DNA from: Suillus spraguei
Taxonomy: Eukaryota > Basidiomycota > Agaricomycetes > Boletales > Suillaceae
DNA length: 64,000 bases
Reading direction: 5' to 3'
NCBI GenBank assembly: GCA_016800925.1
Contig: JABCPU010000072.1
Location: 157,399 to 221,398, forward strand
The notes under the pieces were generated by a model that had not been told where the DNA came from, did not search any database, and worked only from the letters and a program-made list of their open reading frames with translations. A program made the position numbers and the translations under genes. Positions 23,275 through 30,949 of this stretch are shown here, piece after piece. The first letter of the stretch is position 1; each line of letters starts with the position of its first letter.

Positions 23275-24586
23275 GGCAGTGCTGCAATGACAATGCTTGC
23301 AGGTTATGTTGGTGATATCAGTAAGAGTATGAATGAAACCGCCGCCTTACCACCTCCATTTTCCCTACCGATTGGCTCACAATCTCAGGCCCCCCCCTCT
23401 GCCCTAGCACAAGCAACTGACATTGTCCGTCAGCTTCCTGACTTGTCACAGAAAGACAAGTTAGACTTCCTTGACTACATCTTGCGCAATGAGCGTGAAG
23501 CAGAGATGTATATATACATGCATGACACTGACCCCAGGGCTGGCTTCTTGGACAGAAGGCTTAAGGAGATCTGCAGGGGCAGAGGTGACATGTCTGTAGA
23601 TCTATAGATAATTCATACAAAGCACGCAACCAGAGTTCTGCCTCTTGTACTTGTACTTAGATTTTTCGAACAATTATATCTTGTCTTGGTGCTATTGATT
23701 CTTTGGCACTGTACAGTACAAATTCTATTGACCAGGTACAGGAAGGCCACGGCATACATGTTCAGCGCAATAATCATCCCACATTAGACTGGCAATCTCA
23801 TCTTGACATTCCTCTGCCCTCTGCTGCTCTTCCCGGTTAACAGGGCCTTCAGCTAGCTCTCCAATTCCGTCACCGCCATCACCACCAAACAGATCTTCAT
23901 CATACTCGATATCAAAAATAGAAGAATTGTATCTATGAATAAAATTGTGCAGAGCACACAGTGCTGAAGGAATATGAATATGTGCTTGGATATCCATGTT
24001 GTACTCTGGCAGTAACTGTAGAATACGCCACTGGCACTTCAAAATGCTGAAAATGTGCTCAACTATGTTGCACAGACAAGCATGTCAATGATTGAATAAC
24101 TCTTTGGGGTTTTTGGGCCTACATGAGAGTGTCAGATACATTGAACTGCACAGAGATAAAAATAAACTCATGCAATGTTTGCTTGACACCATTCCTTGAG
24201 GTGATAGCGGACGCCGCGATATGGTACCAACAATGTGTCGCATGACCCAAAGCCAGCATCTGCAAGGAGGTAAGCCCCTTCAGGGATCCACAAGTCATGG
24301 TGGCATGTCATGCCAAAGCGCAGCATCAGAAACAGAACCATCCCACCCACAAAGAGAGTATATGAACAGAAAGTCGAAATCGCATATGAAAAGATAGTTT
24401 TGGGATAGGAATCCCTTCCTGTTTCGCATTGTATTGTGGTCTTTGTGTGCAGAGTACACATGAATGTGGGTGCTGTCAATGGCCCCAATACAGTCTTGAA
24501 AGTGGTGAAAGTGTGGATCATTTTTGATTGTGTGAGAGATGGGCGTGTCCTCCATAGGCAGCCAAACTTGAGCATTATAGAAAGTA

Positions 24587-26203
24587 CAGTGGCTCAAAAA
24601 ACTGTCCGCATGTTTTGACATTTTTCACTATCTATGATATTGTGTGAGAATGAACAAATTCCTCAAGGACATACTTATACCACATTGTAGTATGGCTTCA
24701 GGGCTTTTATTTGAGCCCTACACCGTGGGAATCGGCGGAGATATGGTGGAGATATAAGGCTTATAAAATGATGACTCATGTGGACAGTTTTTTGAGTGTA
24801 TATTAAAACTATATAAATCATTATTTATGACACCATAAAAATCATGCCACTATTATATAAATTATAAAGTGGTGTCATTATGTTATTTTATGACTATATC
24901 TAACTATATAAACCAGAATATCTCATGTATCATAGTCATAATCACCATGAAAGCCATCTCCTCTGCTCAAAGAGATAATATCCTCTCTCTGTCTTATGCT
25001 GGCCTCTCTGCTCGCCAAATTTCCTCTAGAACTGGAGTATGCAAGTCCACTGTGGCCAAGTTCATCAAAGAAAGCCACCCAGACAAGGAAAACTCTTGTG
25101 GAGGACGTCCATCCAAGCTTACCTCTACTGACAAAAGGGCTATTATCCAACATATCACTACAGGAAAGGCTGATAATGCTGTCCAAGCCACCCATTATAT
25201 CAATTCCACCATCACTACCCCTGTCTCTTCACAAACTGTGAGGAATGTTCTCAAGGCAGCTCATCTCAAGGCAGTAACAAAGAAGAAAAAGCCTCTTCTC
25301 TCCATCAAACATAGGCAGAGAAGACTAGCCTTTGCCTTAGCTCATCAACACTGGACTGTAGAGGACTGGAAGCATGTTATATGGTCAGATGAGACCAAAA
25401 TCAATAGGATTGGGTCAGATGGGAAGGTGTATGTATGGAAAAAGAAGGGAGATGGCCTAACAGACAGAGAGGTTAATGGGACTGTCAAGTTTGGAGGAGG
25501 TTCTTTAATGGTATGGGGCTGTATGGGATGGAATGGTGTGGGAATGCTTGCTGAGGTTGAGGGGAAGATGAATGCTGAGCAGTATGTGGACATTTTAAAT
25601 GACCACTTGCTGCCTAGCTTGGCAGAATCAGGGATTGATGAAGAAGATATCATTTTCCAACAGGATAATGATCCCAAGCACACATCCAGAAGAGCTAGGG
25701 AATGGTTTGAAGAACATAACATCAATGTTCTTGACTGGCCAGCACAGTCTCCTGATGTCAATGTCATTGAACATCTCTGGGGAACACTCAAGAAAAAGCT
25801 TCAAGCCTATGAAAACCCCCCTAAAGGAGTATGGGAGCTTTGGGAGAGAGTAGCAGTGGAATGGGGGAAGATCACAGCTGAGGATTGCCAGAAATTAATT
25901 GAGAGTATGCCTAGAAGGATAGAGGCAGTAATTAAAGCCAAGGGAGGTCATACAAAATACTAGAATACCTGGTTATTACTGTAAAATACTTGAGTCAAAA
26001 AACTGTCCGCATGAGTCACCATTTTGTGAGCCTTGTATCTCCACCATATCTCCACCGATTCCCACGGTGTAGGGCTCAAATGAAAGCCCTGAAGCCATAC
26101 TACAATGTGGTATAAGCATGTTTTTGAGGCATTTGTTTGTTCTCACACAATATTATAGATAGTGAAAAATGCCAAAACATGCGGACAGTTTTTTGAGCCA
26201 CTG
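24587..26203 (+). mobile_element. Tc1-type transposon copy 1 (apparently intact)
   Basis: Terminal repeats begin CAGTGGCTCAAAAAACTGTC, flanked by the TA target duplication (24,585-24,586 and 26,204-26,205). Each end holds the outer motif plus a second inverted copy of the CTGTCCGCATG word about 190 bp inside (about 24,770-24,800 and 25,990-26,015), making long compound termini. It carries one uninterrupted transposase gene. It sits in the coding exon of the Harbinger transposase, so it arrived after that element. Confidence 0.95.
24947..25963 (+). CDS. Tc1-family transposase (DD34E)
   Basis: 338 residues from ATG 24,947 (MKAISSAQRDNILSLSYAGL), preferred over an in-frame ATG at 24,869 because a TATATAAAC box lies at about 24,905. 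Residues 1-110 hold two helix-turn-helix units (ARQISSRTGVCKSTVAKFI; SSQTVRNVLKAAHLKA). The catalytic core has D in HVIWSDETKINRI, D in IIFQQDNDPKHTSR, and E in SPDVNVIEHLWG. Exactly 34 residues separate the second D and the E, the Tc1 signature. The C-terminus matches family ends (ITAEDCQKLIESMPRRIEAVI). No stops or frameshifts and intact termini, so this copy could be active or very recently so. It cuts and pastes DNA at TA sites in the nucleus. Confidence 0.93.
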   Translation: MKAISSAQRDNILSLSYAGLSARQISSRTGVCKSTVAKFIKESHPDKENSCGGRPSKLTSTDKRAIIQHITTGKADNAVQATHYINSTITTPVSSQTVRNVLKAAHLKAVTKKKKPLLSIKHRQRRLAFALAHQHWTVEDWKHVIWSDETKINRIGSDGKVYVWKKKGDGLTDREVNGTVKFGGGSLMVWGCMGWNGVGMLAEVEGKMNAEQYVDILNDHLLPSLAESGIDEEDIIFQQDNDPKHTSRRAREWFEEHNINVLDWPAQSPDVNVIEHLWGTLKKKLQAYENPPKGVWELWERVAVEWGKITAEDCQKLIESMPRRIEAVIKAKGGHTKY

Positions 26204-26833
26204 TATCATCTGCAAAAAAGACAAGCAAACACCAAAAATATCTAACAAGAGTTAAAGCAATAAAAATAAAGGAAATAATACATGACTTACCTTGAGATGG
26301 TATCTGAGGAACGCTGGAATCATTCACCAAGATGGCAAGTTGAGAGTCCTGTTACATAGGCATATAGAAATATACCCAGTTGCTCCTCTATTGTCACGCC
26401 ATTGCGAGACTGAGTGAATCCATTGTCTTTGAGGACTCTAGTAAGTGTGTTGAATACCTCTAAGCTGACACCAAGGTTGTGTTTGATTCTGTCTGGGTGG
26501 CCCGTGAGGAGCTCACACACCCATGCATGACTGGTCAACGCTGACATGTGGTATGGGATATGAGTGGTGGGAGATAAGAATAAGAGGTTGTACATATATA
26601 CTACCTGGGTTACAACACAAGTTATAATTACAACCAGACGACAGCGGCACTCCCTCTTGTGCTGCCAGAGAGTGAGAGCGATCTGCTGGTTAGGGTACAT
26701 ACTGGTGGTGCTTATCTGCGCCTTTGGTATCATGGGAACCTGGGTCTCCCATCTGGTCATGTGATACCATCACATGACCTTCAAATTTATATTTTCTTTC
26801 AATTTCAAATTTTGGTGTCCATACAGAGCCTTA

Positions 26834-27226
26834 TGTTGGCAAAGGGAAGCAGCGTGAGCATGTTATTAACCAATACACTTGTCCCACAGACAAAGAATTG
26901 TGAAGCTCAGAGCCTGCAGGCCTCGCAATTTGACCGAGAACCTATCAATGTATGAACCCCTTGAAGCTGCTCAGGAATACACGAAGAAACAACCAATGGA
27001 GGCTGAGTTTGAAGTTTGCGAGTCAGTTCATAGGCAGTGTAATGCCAAGGAAGCTTCACCGGCTACATGATCTACTGCAATGAAGGTAGTGAGAGGACTC
27101 AGAGGAGGGGGTTTACGCAGAGCACAATATAATTAGCATTTCGAACATGTCCAAAGGCACAACTTGCCATGGAGTAAATATCAATGTTGCATCAACAATT
27201 TGCACAGGGGCTAAGACCAGTTAAGA
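26834..27226. other. Flanking DNA between Harbinger and retroelement remnants
   Basis: Short ORFs only, no motif recognised. This is the DNA into which the Harbinger element inserted (right flank). Confidence 0.5.
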
Positions 27227-27493
27227 TGGACCTCTTATTAAAGACTAGACATGGTAAACACCTCAGTCTCAATGGAACGGACTGAATCAAGTACCTAGAC
27301 ACGGTAAACACTAGTACAAGTAAGTGTTAGCGGCTAGTTACTACGGCGAGATAATAGAACAAACGTACCCTCAGTCTCGATGGAACGGACTGAGGGAAAA
27401 GACGATACAAGAACAAAAACGAATATATAATAGTCCGGTTTGGATTCCTGTTAGTTGCACTCCGCGTCGCGTCATCGCGTGCACTCGTGCACC
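27227..27493. repeat. Diverged Copia-LTR-like remnant
   Basis: Shares the order of short blocks seen in the Copia LTR immediately to its right: CTCAGTC...GGACTGA, AAGTACCT, AAGTAAGTGT, GTACC, CTCAGTC...GACTGAGGGA. The bases between them are mostly different. It looks like an LTR fragment of a related but older family. Ends are not defined. Confidence 0.45.
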
Positions 27494-27498
27494 AACAC

Positions 27499-27833
27499 TG
27501 TTGGAAAGCACAACGCTCAGTGTTGGTGAACAACGACTGTATTCACAATCTAAGTACCTGTTGGAAAGCACAACGCTAAGGTAACTCTAAGTAAGTGTGA
27601 AACAAACAACAAGACAAGTGAGACGCGTACCTCAGTGTTGGTGAACAACGACTGAGGGACGCAGGGAGCAAGAAGACAAGGTATTTGAATGCTACAAGAT
27701 ACGGGGCTCAAAGAGCCGGAGAAGTCAGTGACCATGCGGCGTCAAGCGTGACACATGTGATACGAAGTGGCAAGGTTGAACGATAGCCTAAAGCAATGTT
27801 AATCAGTCCAAGACTGAAACCCCAGCTCCAACA
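27499..27833 (-). repeat. Copia 3' LTR
   Basis: 335 bp, TG...CA. It contains two copies of a GTTGGAAAGCACAACGCT word and two CTCAGTGTTGGTGAACAACG words. The adjacent polypurine tract on the minus strand is GAGGGGGTG (27,834-27,842), overlapping the pol stop codon. Confidence 0.93.
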
Positions 27834-27840
27834 CACCCCC

Positions 27841-29437
27841 TCAACCCGCCACAAGTGAGAGTCCTGCACGATGCGCAATGAATGTAGGACGCGGAAGAAC
27901 CTTGGTGAAGATGTCGGCACTGTTGCAATGTGTAGAGACCCAGATGGGTAAGAAGGTGCCGGCTTCGATATGTTTGCGTATGAAATGATAGCGTAGATCT
28001 ATGTGTTTCGTGCGAGTGTGGTTGGCAGCCTCTGTCGACAACGCGATGGCGCCTGTGTTATCAGCATAAAGTTTGAGAGGCAGGGTGAACACGATATTCA
28101 AGCATTCGCAGAATGATTTAATCCATAGGCCGTCCTGGATTGCTCCTGTCAGTGCCATATACTCTGACTCCACCGACGACAATGCCTGAGTGTTCTGCTT
28201 CTTCGCCGCGTGTGAAACAGGACCCCCATGGTAGTACCAGATGTACCCGGTGATGGAGATGCGGTCTTCTGGGCACGTGGCCCAATCGGCATCGCTGAAG
28301 CCATGAATGGTGGTGTCTGCATTCTTTTCTCTGTAGTGTACGCGGTAGGACAAGGTACCAGAGAGATAGCGAAGGATGCGTTTTGCAGCAGCGTAGTGAT
28401 GGAGCTCGGGGGAGGAATTATGCTGAGACAGTTTCATAACAGTGAGGGCAATGTCAGGGCGAGTGTACATTGCGAGGTAGAGCAATTCCCCGACGAGTTT
28501 GCGATATTCGGTTGGAAGATTGTTGATGTGAGGGTGGGTGTCTGTGTCTCGTCCAAAAGGAAGAGCGGGGTCCATGGGGAGTGATACAGGATTGCATTGG
28601 CGAAGCCCATGCTCTTCGAGTAGGTAGACTATGTACTCCTGCTGATGCATCCATAACTCTCGAGTAGCGCGTGAATGAACATATTGGACGCCCAAATGCT
28701 TGACAACTGGCCCTAAGTCTGCGATACCGAAGCGATCTGCGATGCGACCCTTGATCCAGTCGAGGAACTTGCGATTGTTGCAGCCCGCAAGGCCGTCATC
28801 GACATGCCATGCGATGATGCAGATGACGTGCACCCCCTCACTGTTGACGTGGTCGTACACGAAGACAGCATAGTCTGCCTCGCAACGCAGGAAACCCAGG
28901 TGAATGAGCACTGCACGCAGGAGTTCATACCAGTCGTATGCAGCCTGTTTCAGTCCGTAGAGCGAAGACAGAAGATGGCATACCAAGCTTTCCCCGTTCT
29001 CGAAGCCTGGTGGCTGGCGCATGTACACATCTTCGCGCAGCTTGCCCCACAAGAAGGCACGTTTTGCGTCGAAGCTGTCAATCTCCCAATCGTGGGCTGC
29101 TGCATGTGCGGAAAGGAGTTGAATGGATGATGGGCGTGCGACAGGTGCGAATGTCTTCCCGAAGTCGATGCCTGGCACCTGCGAGAACCCCTGCGCGACG
29201 AGACGAGCTTTGTACACAGGCCCACCTTTTGCATCCTCCTTGAACTCAAGAACCCATCTACATCCTATCGCCCTGCGCCCCTCCGGAAGCTTCACCAACT
29301 CATACACATTCATCTCCGACATTAGGTTAATCTCCTTGCGCATGGCACTGAGCCATTCGTTCGCGTCCGAACGTTGCATTGCCTCGTCGAAGGTGGAAGG
29401 TGGGATCTTCATATTGTAGTCCGCAGTGAGAGGATTC
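27841..29437 (-). pseudogene. Copia pol, 3' part: reverse transcriptase and RNase H
   Basis: The frame is open from the Gypsy junction to the stop. Recognised blocks are the RVT_2 start (EWLSAMRKEINLM), GCRWVLEFKEDAKGG, YKARLVAQGFSQVPGIDF, TFAPVARPSSIQ, the catalytic site WHVDDGLAG (usually YVDDMLI; both aspartates kept), YLLEEHGL, and Copia RNase H (KKQNTQALSSVESEYMAL, LYADNTGAIALS, TKHIDLRYHFIRKHIE). Removing the Gypsy and one GATTC joins SDARRN to PLTADYNMKIPPS in phase with the integrase part. It reverse-transcribes retroelement RNA in cytoplasmic particles. Called a pseudogene only because it is severed from its start. Confidence 0.9.
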
Positions 29438-29911
29438 TGTTACAATCATACGTGCCCCTATTCATTTTCTACTTCATTTACCTTGTACATTACGTAACAT
29501 GACTCTGACTCATATGCTCAACGCATCTGTACTATAGTTGCCTTCCTTCTTTGGATACACACTTACATCCTCACGCCTCTCTTGGTCTGTGCGCACATAT
29601 TGGCCTATTTAAGCACAGTGTACTTGTAGTAGATTCTCTACTTTAATCTTACTTGGTTTTACCTGGAATCTCCTTCGCTTAGGTCTCCAACCTAAGTCGT
29701 CTTGAATCGTCTCTAAGTCTAAGCACTCCTTAGCCTTAGTCTCTATTCTCGCGGATACCTCTTTGACTTGTCATTGAGGCTGAACCCTTGATCGTACAAA
29801 GAACGCGTTTCTTGTACTTTCACCTTGTTCTCTTTTGAACATTGTAAGAACTCCCAGCAGACCGTCTGTGTCTTTTCACTGTCGCTGGTGACGCCACCCC
29901 AGTTCGTAACA
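29438..29911 (+). repeat. Gypsy 5' LTR
   Basis: 474 bp, perfect TGTTAC/GTAACA end repeat. Contains the probable promoter and the putative start of R described separately. Confidence 0.95.
29606..29650 (+). promoter_or_regulatory. Gypsy LTR TATA box and likely transcription start
   Basis: TATTTAA at 29,606-29,612 lies about 30 bp before ACTTTAATCTT (29,640-29,650). That word is the exact complement of the primer-site word just after the LTR, so the RNA 5' end is inferred to be about 29,640. The same arrangement is in the 3' LTR. Confidence 0.65.
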
Positions 29912-29912
29912 A

Positions 29913-29923
29913 AAGATTAAAGT
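29913..29923 (+). promoter_or_regulatory. Gypsy primer-binding site, self-priming type
   Basis: AAGATTAAAGT begins one base after the 5' LTR. It does not resemble the TGG-type complement of a tRNA 3' end. It is the perfect 11-nt complement of 29,640-29,650, as in the Tf1/sushi group, where the 5' end of the RNA folds back and is cleaved to prime cDNA synthesis. Confidence 0.7.
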
Positions 29924-30112
29924 GGATTTTTGATCGTCGACTATCCAGTCTTCGACCCTGAACCCTGATCGCTTAGATCAGCAGACTAGCGTACGCGTAC
30001 GCTGAGCAGATTGTCAAGAGGAAACCCCCTGACAGAAGAAAAGCCCTGACGGACAGCAAGACAGCGCGTGTAGGCACCGAGAAAGTATAACTCATCAGAA
30101 GAATCATCAACC

Positions 30113-30949
30113 ATGTCGTCGACCAAAGAATTCGAATACAAGATCGGCCAACCGACTGGTTTTGATGGAGATTGTGATAACTCTCGCGAGTTTATCCAGT
30201 CGTGCAATTTGCACTTTGACATCAATGAAAAGCTTTACACCACCGACAAGCAGAAGATCATCTACATAACATCCTTCATGACCGAGAAGAATGCCAAATC
30301 TTGGAAAGAACAGTTCCTTGAACACGCCCAATCTACCGACACTTCGGGACAAAAAGTTGGTTATGGGACGATGGTAGATTTTATGAAGAGCTTCAAAGAA
30401 GCATTCGAACCGGTGGATACTAAAGGAACCGCGCTCACAAGGCTTAGAGACCTCAAACAAGGAACTGGAGATCTCCACACCTACGTCGCTGATTTTGAGG
30501 CACTTGCAGCCAAGGCTCAGATCACTGACAACGCGACGAAGATCCAGTTCTTCCAAGACGGCCTTAATTGGGGTATCCTTACAAAGCTTTTCAATACAAG
30601 AGATGTCTCCGAAATATTCAGAGACGTTGTGCTGCAATGCGTTGCTATCGACAACGCCCATCATCGGCTTAACACCATGAGGACGCGTCATACTCCACAA
30701 CAGAAGAAGAAGAACTACAGGAATGCACGGTATATTCCGAACCGTGATTCCAATGCAATGGTCGTAGATCGAATCTCCGATATGGAGAGATCCGAATGCA
30801 TGAAGAAAGGACAATGCTTCGGATGCAAGAAGACAGGACACCGTATTCATAATTGTCCTGAAAGAAAGAAGAAGACCCCGCTCCGACAAACTGAAGTCAA
30901 AGAAGAAGAAGATGAAGAAACTGTAAGATGGATTGTCGAGGATTTTTAA
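30113..30949 (+). CDS. Gypsy gag (capsid-nucleocapsid)
   Basis: 278 residues from ATG 30,113. Residues about 15-190 are a capsid-like helical domain (FDGDCDNSREFIQSCNLHFD; ALTRLRDLKQGTGDLHTYV; FEALAAKAQI). A single CCHC zinc knuckle, CFGCKKTGHRIHNC, lies near residue 240, followed by an acidic tail. Gag forms the virus-like particle and packages RNA. The stop (GATTTTTAA) is followed by pol in the -1/+2 frame. One more T would fuse the frames, so the stop could be real, a frameshift site or an indel. Confidence 0.9.
   Translation: MSSTKEFEYKIGQPTGFDGDCDNSREFIQSCNLHFDINEKLYTTDKQKIIYITSFMTEKNAKSWKEQFLEHAQSTDTSGQKVGYGTMVDFMKSFKEAFEPVDTKGTALTRLRDLKQGTGDLHTYVADFEALAAKAQITDNATKIQFFQDGLNWGILTKLFNTRDVSEIFRDVVLQCVAIDNAHHRLNTMRTRHTPQQKKKNYRNARYIPNRDSNAMVVDRISDMERSECMKKGQCFGCKKTGHRIHNCPERKKKTPLRQTEVKEEEDEETVRWIVEDF

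Larger units (their letters stand above)
11013..23606 (+). pseudogene. Harbinger second gene: Myb/SANT-like DNA-binding protein, split by an 11.5-kb insertion
   Basis: Proteins of this type accompany Harbinger transposases and help DNA binding and nuclear import. The Myb/SANT-like domain (about 11,020-11,400) reads CKNKWSNLKTTY, VWEDFVK, then after a 55-bp intron (11,270-11,324, branch CTAAC) AHPAVSPFRNKGF. A TGA at 11,436-11,438 interrupts an otherwise continuous frame. A Ser/Pro-rich linker follows, up to the insertion at 11,750. The frame resumes exactly at 23,275: removing the insertion and one GGCAG copy joins QQEGS to AAMTMLAGYVGD in phase. The C-terminal part ends at 23,606 with a helical tail (LSQKDKLDFLDYIL). 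Upstream of 11,013 the frame is unclear. Confidence 0.82.
23725..26760 (-). pseudogene. PIF/Harbinger (DDE_4-type) transposase, interrupted by a Tc1 element
   Basis: The first exon, 26,760-26,291, starts inside the terminal repeat (MTRWETQVPM) and includes HAWVCELLTGHPDRIK and TIEEQLGIFLYAYVTGLST. A TGA at 26,320-26,322 replaces the residue before FQRSSDTIS. After a 49-bp intron (26,242-26,290) the second exon (RYFWCLLVFF...FYNAQVWLP) is cut by the Tc1 insertion at a TA. Catalytic motifs follow: D1 in GAIDSTHIHV, D2 in LADAGFGSCDTLLVPYRGVR, E in NIVEHIFSIL. Another TGA lies at 24,085-24,087 just before the E motif. The C-terminus (CQWRILQLLPEYNMDIQ, ALHNFIH) ends at 23,725. All three catalytic residues remain, but two stops and an insertion make it non-functional. 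Confidence 0.9.
10733..26830. mobile_element. PIF/Harbinger transposon expanded by nested insertions
   Basis: Long inverted termini (about 95 bp, beginning GGCTCTGTAYGGACACC) are flanked by TTA duplications at 10,730-10,732 and 26,831-26,833, the Harbinger target preference. Two genes point toward each other as usual for the superfamily: a Myb/SANT protein on + and a DDE_4-type transposase on -. Subtracting the 11,750-23,274 block, the 24,587-26,203 Tc1 element and their duplications leaves about 2,949 bp, a normal Harbinger size. Both genes have stop codons, so the element is dead. The left end lies only 6 bp beyond the hAT target duplication. Confidence 0.9.

Noticed and set aside
28228..29419. 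Several + strand ORFs opposite the Copia RT
   Set aside because: Antisense shadows of a clearly conserved RT/RNase H frame.
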